Positions 21,775 to 33,179 of a stretch of 64,000 bases of DNA are shown in pieces. Source of the stretch: Delphinapterus leucas (lineage: Eukaryota > Chordata > Mammalia > Artiodactyla > Monodontidae); the NCBI RefSeq assembly GCF_002288925.2, contig NW_022098037.1:2784402-2848401 (forward strand). The letters run 5' to 3'. The notes beneath the pieces were generated by a model, which made no database searches, was not told the DNA's origin, and saw only the letters and a list, made by a program, of their open reading frames with translations. How positions within the stretch are numbered: the stretch's first letter is position 1; each line of letters starts with the position of its first letter. The position numbers were made by a program, and so were the translations under genes.

Positions 21775-23670
21775 GTATTCCAACACCGTGACGGAAGAGG
21801 TTGTAAATAAAGGCACATGCATGTGCACAATAAAATAAAGTCCTAGTTCTAGACGTCCCCTTATTAGCTCTCTGGACAGTGTTTCTGCAGAGAATTACAT
21901 TTTATATTGAATCTGAGTGTGAGCGTGTTCTGAAGCTCGTGTCACTCTTCAAGTGACGTCTCCTGTAGATGTGTAGGACAAAGCATTCAAAATTCAAGGT
22001 TCGTTTTAAAGGCACGTTCCCTTAGCGTGGGATTATTCTTTCTTCTTTGGTGGCTGGTTAAAATAGAATTCAGATTGTAGTTGAAGGAATATTATGATTG
22101 TGTTAGCTGATGAGTTACATATTTAGACATGACTGAAATTAGAAATTCTATGACAACAATCCTGATTCTCATTCATTGGGCAAACCTGTTCCCGGGATAC
22201 ATTTGAAGGGATGTCATGATGGCAGGTGACTACTCCTCACTCTGTATTCCTCATGTTTTGATCTTTATTAACAAAGAGTTGGTTCCACATGTTCATGCTA
22301 AAGTGATTGGCTTATTCACTACCCCACCCCCAAACCTCAGGCCTTCGTATTTTTGAGTTTTGCTCTTTAAAAAAACAAAAAGCTTTTCATTTCAGTTCCG
22401 TGAGACTGGATTGCTGGCAGCGTACAAGACTCTCCCCACCGGTGCTCTCCAAAGACACTATCTCTGTTGTCAGTGTTTAACTCGCTCTTCCTGAGCTAAG
22501 AAGCTCCTCTCCTCTCACAACAGAGGAGAAGCACCACATTCTTGGACTAGGTCAGAAAGGGGAGATCTAAACATTAGACTCTTGAAAAGCTCAAATGAGT
22601 GTTTGCAATGCGATTTTAAAGGGAGCAACCCTCTTCTTTTAAGTTAGGTCTTAGAGGAAAAAAATACACTGCCTTGCATACAGATATGGCTGGCAAAGGG
22701 GCCCAGAAGCAGGTGAATATAGGAAGCATGAGGGCTGTGAAATGGAGTCTGTAATTGTGTTGGAGCTTATGCTGTTTAGGGTGAGGGGAGAGGACGGCAG
22801 GCTGACTTGAGTGTGAGATGGAACACGGTTCTCATATATTATGTTCCGAACCTCGCCTATTAGCGGGACCAGCCCTGTTTCCAGCAGTTCTGGGGAAATG
22901 GGAGAGTTATTTGGGCTGTGTGCTTTATTGACTAGAGACCAAATGGGGCCGCAGATGTCATAATTTCCCTATTATCACTTTGTTGAGCACTTCCTGGCCT
23001 CCCTTCGTTATCTGCTCTGCATTAGCAGTTGTAAGGAGCTTCTTTATAGGATGTGAATGCTGTTGACGGCCTTTGGCAGTGCTTCTGCTTGTGGGGACCC
23101 AGTGGGAGGACATGCAGGCGCACAGCCCCTGCGTTTCCAGAGGGGTTCACGTGACAGCTCTCCTCACCTCTCCCTTCCCAGCTTGAGGGACATTTCCTTC
23201 CCATAATAGAAAGACAACTATCTCAGTGCCCTTTTTTTTTCCAGGCCAGAAGAGAAAGGCATAAACACTGGGAAGTGGAAGGCACAGATGAGGGCTGTGT
23301 GTCCTGACAGGGAAGGTTATTACAGAGCATGTGCAGCCCTTCAGGGGACAAATGCCACCCAGGATGGCTTCTCACCAGGTGTGTGTGCATCAGAGCGCCA
23401 GTTGACCCAGCTGAACTGGGCAGGCCATCGATTTTGCATTTGTACTCTGAGCCTGGGTCTTTATTTTAAGGTGTCTCTTCTCTGAGACTTATTTAACCTG
23501 GGCTTAGAAAGTTACTCTTTCATGAAGAAAGCTAATACCTGGTACATAAGGCAGAAAATTCAAAATAGGCATTTCTGACAGATAACTGCAGTATGTTTGA
23601 TAACTAGGGTACATATTCCTTTATACTCTTTATGCCATTGTAGGTCTGGGTTCTTTGGGTATGAGTGAGA
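21775..23670. other. Unique sequence with a CpG-retaining part
   Basis: No gene or repeat is recognised. The part at about 22840-23210 keeps several CpGs and has no repeat signature, so it may be a conserved non-coding block; this cannot be tested without alignment. Confidence 0.4.
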
Positions 23671-23679
23671 TTGAATTTA

Positions 23680-23883
23680 GTTGTTTTTTTTAAACGTCTT
23701 TATTGGAGTATAATTGCTTTACAATGGTGTGTCAGTTTCTGCTTTATAACAAAGTGAATCAGTTATACATGTACACATGTTCCCATATCTCTTCCCTCTT
23801 GCGTCTCCCTCCCTCCCACCCTCCCTATCCCACCCCTCCAGGCGGTCACAAAGCACCGAGCTGATCTCCCTGTGCTATTAGGC
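23680..23883 (-). mobile_element. 5'-truncated cetartiodactyl L1 (3' end only)
   Basis: The antisense L1 3' end is well preserved: tttaaacgtctttattggag, tataattgctttacaatgg, gtgtcagtttctgctttat, then the pyrimidine-rich ctccctccctcccaccctcc and aaagcaccgagctgatctcc. This is the L1 tail found in cattle and whales. A 9-bp TSD TTGAATTTA lies at 23671-23679 and 23884-23892. The copy is only about 200 bp and cannot be active. Confidence 0.9.
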
Positions 23884-23919
23884 TTGAATTTAATTTTGTT
23901 TCCTCTTCTCATTGTTAGT

Positions 23920-24055
23920 AATGCAGGTTGTATATATTTATATGCAAGTTTTTGCTCCCTTAGCAAAGAGATTCTGTGGAATGCAGGGCCTAAAACAGTC
24001 AAGGCTTGAGCTCACAGTCAAGGCTCAAAATAAGTTATTGTTGAATAGATAAGTG
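23920..24055 (+). repeat. L2-like tail with a short direct repeat
   Basis: It ends like L2 (attgttgaatagataagtga) and carries ACAGTCAAGGCT twice, 19 bp apart, near 23996 and 24015. Confidence 0.4.
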
Positions 24056-24059
24056 AATG

Positions 24060-24182
24060 AGCCTGACTCTACCATGTACCAGCTGGATAAGCCCCAATTT
24101 CTTCGTCTTTGTGAGCATGGATCAGCATAGTAACTCTGTATGGCTGCCCTGAAAAGTTAAATGAGATTATGTATATAAAACC
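24060..24182 (+). repeat. MIR fragment
   Basis: Degraded sense MIR: tctaccatgtaccagctgga, ccaatttcttcgtctttgtg and the tail aaaagttaaatgagattatg. Confidence 0.55.
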
Positions 24183-24184
24183 CC

Positions 24185-25730
24185 CTAATGGTGCCTATTT
24201 GTAGTAGTGAGTCATTTAAAGTTGGTTTTTTTTTTCCGCCTTATTCCTTCTCTTCCCTCCTCCTGGGCTTGTTATAAGCTGCTCAGGGAATACTGGGTGC
24301 AAATGTTCCAAAACACCTACACCATACACCATGGTTTTATTGTTGTCTGGTGGGTCCTGGCGGACAAAGATAGAAGCACACTGGCTACATGTAAGGCCCA
24401 TTTGAAAGACTTCCCATTCTTCCACAGGCACATGAGCACGGGAAACACAAGGAAGTCTGCCTAATGGTGATTTTTGTCAGAGCCATGCGAGAAAGAGACA
24501 GAAAACTCAGCGAGTACGACATTCAAGAGTTTAACCGGAGAGTCTTAGCCGCCTGTGCCACCTGTGTTGCTAGCAATATTGTCTTTTCAAAATTACTGAC
24601 TGGCCACCCTGAGCGTCCAGGACTGGGGAGGTGTGACCTGCGTCCTCTCTAGACATACGTGCTCTGCTAGAGGTGAGCCAGCAAGCACGTGCAGAACAAG
24701 CGAGTTTGAACAGAGCTGCATTTGCAAAAGCTCTTGGAAGAAGAGTGACTGTGCATTTGATCTCTTTTCCACGAGCACGTTTATAGAATATCTAGGGTGA
24801 GGAAGTATTTGTCTGCATGTGTCTGTGCAGGTTTGTGGAGAATAAAGAGAGAAATGAGGAGAAGGCTTCTTGGCAGGAAGAAAGAAGGAGAAAATCCCGA
24901 CGAGAGACTAGAGACTGTGGGTCAGGAAGGAAGGGGAACGGGAAAGCTAGCTGAGAGTGTGCGCCGGAGACTGAAAAATGAAAACAGTCTAGCTTATATA
25001 AAAGGAGCCAAGATGAGGACTCATCGAAAGAGAGAGTGATGGTGGACACAGGAACAGCAGGAGAGGAGAGAGAAAGGCATGGTGGCTGCACACAGCAGGG
25101 GGACGTCGGCAGCCTCCTGGGGGAGAGGGAGTGGGTGTCAGTAACAGAGAACGTCCTCTGCAGGGGGAGGGGACGAGTGTGAGACAGACAGCAGATGCAC
25201 ACAGCAGGGAGCAGAGAGGCATCACAGAGCCCGGGAAGCAAAGAAATTAGGGATGAAAAAGACCTGTTAGGTCATTCCTAGCTCGCCACCGCTGCGAGCA
25301 CTTCTTGCCTTCTTTCGCCTAGCAGATATTTTCAAAAGTCTTCTGGTTTACTACACCCACTCCCTCCACTCCAACGCTTTGCCAGAGGATAAGGTTTCTT
25401 TCCATAGCCTCGAGTTTCTGAATATACATACAGAATACGTAAAGAAAGACCGGGAGAAAGATGAAGGAGAGAGAGGTCCTGAAAGCACAGGCACACACCT
25501 GTTTGGTGCCCATTAGGCTGCCACCTCTGCAACGGGGCCCCATCTACAAAGATAATGATCTGCAGATTTCCAAAACGTTACTTAGAGAATTGTTCGGGCC
25601 TTGATTTTCTGGTGAAGAGGTGGTAAGCGAGAAGGGATAGGAGGTAGAAAACATGAAGTAGGAGGAGGAGACAGTGGCCGAGATGGAATTAAGAGACCGT
25701 GAGCCATCGTCAGGAACATTTTACAAATAG
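24185..25730. other. Unique, CpG-retaining and purine-rich block
   Basis: No repeat is recognised. CpG dinucleotides are noticeably more frequent than in neighbouring DNA between about 24470 and 25320, and the plus strand is purine-rich from 24830 to 25260, which explains the 149-codon minus-strand frame at 24792-25241. A 62-codon plus frame at 24464-24652 is unrecognised. Confidence 0.5.
24995..25004 (+). promoter_or_regulatory. Consensus TATA box candidate
   Basis: TATATAAAAG followed by GAGCC matches the classical TATA-box pattern with its G-rich 3' flank. It sits in the CpG-retaining block. There is no evidence of transcription from sequence alone. Confidence 0.3.
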
Positions 25731-25732
25731 TA

Positions 25733-25943
25733 CAGTCGTTCTCACTGGGGGAGATTTTGCTCACCAGGAGATACTTGGCAATGTCTGGAGACATTTGTGG
25801 TTGTCCCACCCTGGTGTGGGGAGTGTATATGAGCATCTGCTGGGGGCCAGAGATGCCGTTAAACAGCTTACAGCACACAGGGCAGTCCCTCAGAGCAAAG
25901 AGTCATCAGGCCCAGAACGACAGCAGTGCTGAGGTTCGGCTGG
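25733..25943 (+). mobile_element. MER20 hAT transposon
   Basis: The copy starts with CAGTCGTTCTCACTGGGGG and shows the MER20 signature aatgtctggagacatttgtg, then ggccagagatgccgttaaac and a degraded right end around gtgctgaggtt. It is nearly full length. MER20 copies are known to carry regulatory activity in endometrial cells of some placental mammals; nothing here shows that this copy does. Confidence 0.85.
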
Positions 25944-25944
25944 T

Positions 25945-25971
25945 ACGTGTATACACGTGCATGCGTATGTA
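25945..25971. repeat. Z-DNA-prone alternating tract with a 14-bp palindrome
   Basis: Twenty-seven bases alternate strictly between purine and pyrimidine. The first 14 (ACGTGTATACACGT, 25945-25958) form a perfect palindrome. It abuts the right end of MER20. Confidence 0.85.
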
Positions 25972-26189
25972 GGTGAAATGAAGTTCCCACAGATAATACT
26001 TATCCATCCCTACTATGTAATGCACTTTCATATGTAGTATTCTGGTTTATTCTATTGTGTCACTAAACAGTGTTAATCCACTAAATTGATTTCTTGACCC
26101 ACTTTTTGAAAATACTATGGAAGTAATAGAAGCAGCATGAAACGCTTCTTGAAAAGCGCCTTGCGTGGTAGTAGGTGCTCAGTAAAGTC

Positions 26190-26560
26190 CTAAGGACCTT
26201 TATGATCGGGCCCCTGCCTACCTCTTCTTTCTCTTCCAGTTCTCCCTCCTGTTCCCTCCCTCGGTCTGCTCCAGGCACACTGCCTTCTGCCTCTTCCTTC
26301 CTGCCTCTGGCTTTGGCTCTCTGTCTGGAATGTGCCTCTTCTGGCTGTGGGAATGCCTGGCGCTTTCTCAGCGTTTAGGCCTTACTTGTGCATTTTGTAT
26401 TTCTCCCCACCAGAATGAAGCTTCTGGAGGATGAGGACCTTGTCTGTCTTGTTTACTATTTTATCCCAGAGTGTGTTCGTGTGTGTTTAGCACAGTGCCT
26501 GGAACATAACAGTCACTCAACAAATAATTTCAGGAGTTTCTGAATGAGTGATGACCAAAT
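26190..26560 (+). repeat. L2 LINE 3' end
   Basis: The classic L2 3' order is clear: ttatgatcgggcccctgcct, ctccaggcacactgccttct, ctgtctggaatgtgcctctt, then agcacagtgcctggaacata and caacaaataatttcagg. Confidence 0.85.
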
Positions 26561-26564
26561 GCCT

Positions 26565-27055
26565 TTCAGGCGGTGTAGAATGAAACTCTGCCATGCAGTA
26601 TTCTTTGGGAGATTTTTGAGATCAGAATATTTCTGCTTAAACAGAATATGACTAAAGTGGATCCAAGGGATGTGGTTCACATCTCTTACCTTTGTCTTTT
26701 CCCCAACATCTTCACTTTCTAAAGTACATACTTTGTTCCAGCACTGCTCTTTTAAAGGAAATGCTAGCCCTTTCTATTCTAGAAGCACCTGAGGGGGACT
26801 GGCATTTGCAGTGGTTTTCACCCTCCTAGTATTGTGCTATGAGCATAATTCATGGATTTGTCTTACTCCTTTCCAATCAGTAAGATGGGAAATTCTTTTC
26901 TCTTCTTGGTGGATTTAGATAAGACTTATGTAAGACATTTGACATGGCTGGTGCCTCTTTTTGAGTGGATGTTGGCAAAGGATCCCTTAACATGAGGAGG
27001 GCATTGTAATGAGTCTTTATACCTTTATCATTGGGTTATTGAGTTTAAAGCGGAG
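26565..27055. other. Unique sequence
   Basis: No gene or repeat is recognised. Confidence 0.4.
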
Positions 27056-27059
27056 ACAG

Positions 27060-27300
27060 GTCCATGCAGGTGATATGGATAGACTTCCTCATTTTACAGA
27101 GGAGGTGACTGAGAAAGAGCCAGGCAAACTAATTGTGATTGGTCTCACCACCACCATACAAGTGAAGTTTTGTTGTTATATGTACTCCTAAAATGAGAGT
27201 ACGGGGGCACTAAGAGTTTGTGATGGCTCAAGTCAGTCAGCTAATACACAGCACAAGGAAGATTCAACCTCAGGTCTTCTTCTGACTCAAAAAGCAAGAT
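27060..27300 (-). repeat. MIR-like fragment (antisense)
   Basis: The antisense MIR element cctcattttacagaggaggt followed by gactgagaaagagccaggc is clear; the rest is diverged and partly interrupted. Confidence 0.6.
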
Positions 27301-27319
27301 CCAGAGATGTAGGTTGGGG

Positions 27320-27965
27320 GGACATCGACATTTATGTAGTGCCAGAAGCCATGGGAGTGGAAGAGTCCCTCGGGTAAATTAGGTAGCAAGAGAAGAGAAG
27401 GGGGCCTGAGAAGGAATCTAGTAAACGTTAGCATTTAAGATCCAGGCAGAAGAAGATAAGCCTGAAAAAAGGGTGACTGAGAAGAGGTAGAGACAGGCTG
27501 GGGAAGGAAGGAGAGAGTGGTGTCAGAAGCCCAGGAAAGAGAGTTTCGAAAGGAGAGGAGTGATCCAGAAGGCCTAATACTGCAAGAAATACAATCAAAA
27601 GTGTCCTAGTGGACAGTGTCCTAAGGATCTGGCAACATGGGGGTAAGGAGATGTTTGATGACTTTGCAGGGAATTATTTGAGTAGCCAGATTTCAGTGAG
27701 TTGATAAGACAATGTGAGGTGGGAAATGAAGCAGAGCGAATACAGTTTGATGTTTGGTTGAAGAGGAAAAGGGGGAGATTATTTGGATCCACATAGGTTG
27801 TGCTTGTTTGTTTGCTTGTTTTTAAGTTAAGAGAGAATGACAAGTTTGAGTGCTTTCAAGAAGGCTCCAGTAGAGAAGAGAAGTTAAGGATATAAGAAAG
27901 AGAAGAGCTCAGGCCCCTGAGTTCAGGAGGGCTTGGGTTTGCCTTCCACAAATTAACAGGAATAG
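27320..27965 (-). repeat. L2 LINE, antisense, reverse-transcriptase region
   Basis: In antisense orientation the block follows the L2 ORF2 layout: agaagccatgggagtggaag, gagaagggggcctgagaagg, then tgtcctaaggatctggcaac and a degraded right part. Stops make it non-coding. Confidence 0.65.
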
Positions 27966-27969
27966 AGAG

Positions 27970-28995
27970 TGGGATTTAGGACACAGGTAATGGAAAATCC
28001 AAGCCTGATGTTAACTATCAACTATTCGTTTCCCATAAAGTCAAATAATTCACATACAGATAAATCTCTCCTCTTCTAGAGAGATCACCTCTCCATCTTT
28101 TTCTTTCTTTATAGCATTTCTAACTTTTATTTACTTATCTTTGTTTCCTTATTTTTATCTCTGTTCTTCAGCAGAGTGTAGGATCCAGGGGCAAGGCCCA
28201 ATGCCAGAGAAATGGCCTGAATATTTAGGAAATTTTCCCCTTGAAACAGTCCTATTTGGAAGCTAGGGTGATGCTAAGATGTATCTCACATAAGAAAGTT
28301 TTAAATTCATGTTGAAAAGTGAGAAAAACTAGGGAATCTATTAATAAAAGTATGTGTGTGTGGACTTGTATTGCATTGAATGCGTAATAAACCTAAGGCC
28401 ATATAAACAGCAAAAGATAATTCTCTCTGGAACATGCAGAGCTCTTGAAGTAAAGCTTATAAAATGGCTTTCCTCTTGACCCTTGCCTCTCCGCTTGATA
28501 ATTTTCAAATTAGAAACCGTTAATACTAATTTGAAAAAGGTAGAAGGTCCTGATGGGAGTCTTCAAATGGATGCTTTGCATGTTCGTCTCTTTCTCCTCT
28601 CTCAGTTCTCTCATCTGTCTCTCACTAGCTTGCCCCACTCACAGAATGAACTTGGCACTGCCTGGAAGAAACCTGGTGCACATACCAGCTCTTGCCTGGT
28701 TTGCTGGTACGATTCAGACAGCTGGAAACTTCCCCTCAGCTACTGGTGCGGGTCCAGGAAGCCAAATCTTTCCCTTGAGAGGAGCTTTTTTTTTTTTGTC
28801 CTACAGATCACAGACTGATCCTTGAAACCAAATAAGATGAAATGCTGTGTTTTTGCCAAACTCACAAGGAGATGGTTGCCTTGGGACTGTGTGGGGAGTG
28901 CAGTGAGGGGAAAGGGCAGCGGGCAGCCTGCAAGTAGCAGGGCACAAGGTTTCAGTTTATCATCAGGGGACAGTACCATAGAGTGGCGTGCTCAA
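27970..28995. other. Unique sequence
   Basis: No repeat is recognised. Two overlapping plus frames of about 90-110 codons at 28483-28825 end in a T-rich run and show no motif. Confidence 0.4.
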
Positions 28996-28999
28996 GGCT

Positions 29000-29200
29000 T
29001 TGAAGGGAGTTGGGCCTGCTTTTAAATTCTGTTCTGCTATGTATAGGCTGGTGACCTTGGCCTTTTCCCTGAGCATTGGCTTCCTCCTATGGAGAGTGGA
29101 GGTAATTAGGCTTTCATAGAGCTGTGAGAACTAAATGGGATCATCCATGCACATTACCTAAACAGTGCTTCAGCGAGTGTGAGGATTCTCCATATGCTTA
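29000..29200 (+). repeat. MIR fragment
   Basis: Degraded sense MIR: ttgggcctgcttttaaattc, aggctggtgaccttggcctt, then agctgtgagaactaaatggg. Confidence 0.6.
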
Positions 29201-29285
29201 TTGAATTTTGCACCCTAGATTACTCCCCTTACCCAGTTCTTTTTTGAGTGAACAGTACCATTACATAGGTATTTTTCCTCAGGTA

Positions 29286-29613
29286 CAGTTGGCCCTCCAT
29301 AACCACAGGTTCTGCATCCATGGATTCAACCAATTGCAGATCAAAAATAGTCAGAAAAAAATTCCAGAAAGTTCTGAAAAGCCAACCTTGAATTTGCTAC
29401 ACATCGGCAACTATTTAGGTAGCACTGTTATTATAGAAATATTTACCTAGCATTTGCATTGTATTAGGTGTCACAAGTAATCTAGAGATGAAGTATTTGG
29501 GAGGATATACATAGGTTATATGCCATTTTATATAAGGGACTTGAGTACCTGTGAATTTTGGTATCTGTGGTGGGTCCTGGAACCATTCCCCCATGGATAC
29601 CAGCAGATGACTG
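29286..29613 (+). mobile_element. Tigger-type (Tc1/mariner) MITE
   Basis: The 328-bp element is bounded by TA dinucleotides at 29284-29285 and 29614-29615. Its ends are imperfect inverted repeats: CAGTTGGCCCTCCATAACC at the left and GGATACCAGCAGATGACTG at the right. The interior (ggattcaaccaattgcagat, ttatataagggacttgagta) matches a common mammalian Tigger-derived MITE, exact family not named. Confidence 0.8.
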
Positions 29614-29629
29614 TATGTGGTGTGGTAAT

Positions 29630-29799
29630 GAGGATCTGAGGTGAGGAAAGTCAAAGGAGAATTAGGAGGCGGGCGCAGGAGATGAATTCGGTCTGGAGCA
29701 TGTTCATTTTAAAATGCTTCTGAGACTTTCAAGAGGGGAGCTAGCAATCAAAACTTCTGGAGAGATGTCAGTCTAGAAGTTATTAACGTATAGATGGCA

Positions 29800-29845
<46 letters not shown>

Positions 29846-30585
29846 ATATAATATAGTATATATAGTATACAATATAGTATATATAATTGAAGAGAGTGAA
29901 AGAAACCCCTTGAACCCAAGGAGTACCATTGGGCCAGCCAGTCTGAGAATGAGGTGCTCTAGGAGGCCAAGACAAGTGGTGCAGGGCACCACAAGTGCCA
30001 AAGGCAGAAAAATTCTCAAATAGCAGAGTCATCTCCATCGCCAGGTGCAGCAGAGCAGTTCAGTAAAATGGTAGAAAGTGTCCCTTAAAGGCGTTAAAAT
30101 ATGGAGCTCATTGGTGAACTTGGTGAAGCATTTCTGATGAAACAGTGGGGGCAGAAGCCAGAACACTGTGGGAGGAATGGACGGTGAGGAAGTAGAGACA
30201 ATGCATGTCAAGTACTCTCCCAACAAAGAGGGCCACAGCTAGAGAAAGAGGCAGGGTCAGGGTGAATTTCATACTTGGGGAGGCAGAGGCCTGAGCGTGT
30301 TCATAATCAGAGAGGAAGGAGACCTAAGGAAGAGGAGTAAGTTTGAGACCTAAGAAAAGGAGAGTAATTTGCAGAGAAGTTGAAGGAGATGGGAGGGAAT
30401 TGGATTAGCAGCATACAGGGGGCTTGGTCTTAAAGACGGGGTAGGGGTACCTTGTGCTCTGGGATTGGAGGAAAGGGGGTAAGGATGGGTATGCAGGCAG
30501 AGGGGTTTGAGATGGAAAAGGATGGGGGTGGGCGTTGATGAAGCTCACTCCTGGATTTATTCTTTCTTTATCCATCAAGAGGTGG
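29630..30585 (-). repeat. L2 LINE, antisense, reverse-transcriptase region, with TA microsatellite
   Basis: Antisense L2 ORF2 features: atgaattcggtctggagcat, gtcagtctagaagttattaa, then gagctcattggtgaacttgg, ggggcagaagccagaacact and aggaagtagagacaatgc. A TA repeat lies inside it. Diverged and non-coding. Confidence 0.65.
29801..29886. repeat. (TA)n microsatellite and AT-rich low complexity
   Basis: About 19 perfect TA units are followed by imperfect ATATA/ATAGTATA repeats. Confidence 0.95.
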
Positions 30586-30819
30586 TAATGTTTTGGAATG
30601 GTTATTGAAGGGTTTTAAGATTTTTAAGGATTTTGAGGTTTATAAGGTGTTTGCTTAGCTCTAGGCCCCTTGCTTATATAGCATTTGTCCTACAAGTACA
30701 TGAGAGGCCTCCATATGGCTGGGTCCCACCCATGCAGTGGCCCAGTCTTCTGAGCTATGGCCTCTGCATCCTTTACCATTTTTTTTTTTGGTGGCCAGCC
30801 TTAAGCATTTAGGTATGTA

Positions 30820-31665
30820 AGCTCCATTGGTTTATTCAAGAACCGCAACTTCATGAGCCCCTTCTAGGGGCCGAGTCAGTCTGGTGAGGGTAAGAACAAA
30901 GCTAAATATAGATCACAAATGATGGCTAGACCTGTGAAAGTAAAGCACAGGGCCTGATGATGGGGGATCATAGGGGTCCCAGACGGGGCTGCAAAGTCAG
31001 GAAAGAGTTCCTGCTTAAGGAAGAGACATTTGACTGGAGAACTGAAGGGGGACTAGAAAGTCGCTTGATGTGGGGAGCTGCATGGTGGAGCTAAGGGGAT
31101 AGCGTCCCAGGCAGAGGGAACAAGGTGAACAATTGTTCTAAGGCTACAGAGAGCATGATCGTCTTTTTCAAAGAAGGACTGTCATTTGAGTAAAAGGCGT
31201 GAAGAGAAGCAGGCAAACGATTGAGAGAGGGAAACACAGCCAGATCCTGCGGAGGAGCCTTATTAGCCATATTAACATTTGTGGACCTTATAATGAGCAC
31301 AATGGGAGATCATCAGAGAGGTTTAAGCTGTATGTGGGGCTAGGAGGAGGGAAATGCCATCAGATTTTCTATTTAAAAAAAGATTCTTCTTGTAGCTTTG
31401 TGGAGAGCCATCGGAGGGAACCAAGAGTGAAAGGAGAAGCAGGGAAACACTGTAATTGTCCCAGTGAGAGAGGATGGACGCTTGCATAAGAGTGGTGACA
31501 AGGGCTATGGAGAAAAAAGGACTGACTTCAGATCTCTTTTTGGAGGTGGAATCAACAGGCTTGGACGTGACATGTAAGAGAGAGGGTGCCGTCAGGGTTC
31601 TGGCTCCACTGAGTTCAGGTGACTTAGATAGTCCCTTGATCTCTGTTTCTTCCAACATGTTCTCT
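30820..31665 (-). repeat. L2 LINE, antisense, 3' half
   Basis: Antisense L2: gaaccgcaacttcatgagcc, a degraded gacatttgactggagaactg, then ggcagagggaacaaggtga and farther into the element gaaatgccatcagattttct. Diverged. Confidence 0.65.
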
Positions 31666-31754
31666 CTCGAGCTTCAGGAAAGTGCCCATTTAGACTGTCC
31701 GACTGATTAAAACAAGCAAGCCCTAAGTCATGTTATTCTGATTCTTTGTAGTCA

Positions 31755-31910
31755 TCAGTTATTTAATTGCTGTGTGACGTTAGGCAAGTCATTTAGTCCC
31801 CTTAGTCTTAACATCTTTATCTGTCAAGATAGAAATTCCTGGATGGAACGGAACTCTAAAGAGTTCCATTGAGGATGAATTAAGAAGTTATGGTGACGTT
31901 GCATTTTATG
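31755..31910 (+). repeat. MIR fragment
   Basis: Sense core tgctgtgtgacgttaggcaa, gtcatttagtccccttagtc, taacatctttatctgtcaag. Confidence 0.7.
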
Positions 31911-32149
31911 AGATTAAATTCCAAAGTCAGGACTTAGAATCACCTATGAAGTATTCTTCCGTCTAATCAAGCATATAGATCTGATCTTCTGGTTACAAGA
32001 CAGTCAAGGGACAACAGAACAAATTAATTAGTCCTAAGAAACAATCAGATACATTCAGTATGTGGGATCTCCTGTAAGATATCGAGCCTGGTCTTTTAAA
32101 CAGAGACATATCAGTTAAATGCAGTGTATGAAACTTGATTAGATCATGA

Positions 32150-32495
32150 TTTGAAAAAGCTAGCTCTAAAAATTATGCTAGGGACAATTGGGAAATTTGA
32201 ATATGGATCACGTGGACCGTATTGAGTTACTTTCATCAGGTGTGATGATGGCATCGTGGTGATGTTAGGAGGACGTCCTTATTTCAGGAGCTGTATTTCA
32301 AAGGGGTGAAGTGGCATGATGCCTGTAACTTTTAACACTTACATAAATATAAAAATAAGGGTGTAGAGATGGATAGAGAGATTGAGAGATGAAGCAAATA
32401 TGGCAAAATGTGTACACTTGCTGTGGAAACTGGATAAATGTATTATCATTGCCCTGTTCTTTCAACTTTTTTATATACTTGGAAATTTCAGGTGG
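32150..32495 (+). mobile_element. Old L1 3'-UTR fragment (L1M-type)
   Basis: The order matches an L1M 3' end: attgggaaatttgaatatgg, caggtgtgatgatggcatcg, ggggtgaagtggcatgatgc, agcaaatatggcaaaatgtg, and the tail ttttttatatacttggaaat. Confidence 0.8.
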
Positions 32496-32499
32496 AAAA

Positions 32500-32938
32500 G
32501 TCAGCACAAAAGGCAGAAATTGAGTATGATCATCATTGTCAGATGAGGAAGTTGGTTTAGGCTCCATGTTGTATGAAAACACACGTACCTGAAAATACTA
32601 GAGTCATCCTCAGCCAGGAAGATGCTGACACTATACGAGGTCCTTGGGGACCCAAGAACCAAGGACCAGCACATCTGGGTGTCCCACATGACACTTGCCT
32701 GTAGGCTGATATTCACGTACCACAGTGACAGGCCGGAGTACTTGTAGGATGCAAATTGCTACTTTCTCTCTTCGTAATTTGTTTGGCCCAGTTGGTATAG
32801 TTGAGTGCTATGAATTCAGTACATGCACAACGCAACTACAATGTGATTTATTTTTGGAAACTGCTCAATGCTGTGTATATATAATGTGATAAACACTATT
32901 TTAATATTGTAACCCTTCATTGTTCCAGACCAAAGAGA
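32500..32938. other. Unique sequence
   Basis: No gene or repeat is recognised. Confidence 0.4.
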
Positions 32939-32948
32939 CCCTGTCTTT

Positions 32949-33166
32949 TTTTTTTTTTTTTTTTTTTTTTTTAGCGGTACGTGGGCCTCTCACTGTTGTG
33001 GCCTCTCCCGTTGCGGAGCACAGGCTCCGGACGCACAGGCTCAGCGGCCATGGCTCACGGGCCCAGCCGCTCCGCGGCATGTCAGATCTTCCCGGACCAG
33101 GGCACGAACCCGTGTCCCCTGCATCGGCAGGCAGACTCTCAACCACTGCGCCACCAGGGAAGCCCA
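32949..33166 (-). mobile_element. CHR-2 SINE
   Basis: Antisense copy with a long T tail, GCGGTACGTGGGCCTCTC and the head complement at the right. The TSD CCCTGTCTTT lies at 32939-32948 and 33170-33179. The 159-codon plus frame that overlaps it is translation of the SINE and flanking DNA, not a gene. Confidence 0.93.
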
Positions 33167-33179
33167 AGCCCCTGTCTTT

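Noticed and set aside
21509..21838. 100-codon frames on both strands
   Set aside because: They are translations of the CHR-2 SINE at 21546-21754.
24792..25241. 149-codon minus-strand open frame
   Set aside because: It is Ser/Leu/Pro-rich because the plus strand is purine-rich; no domain, and the frame covers a low-complexity stretch.
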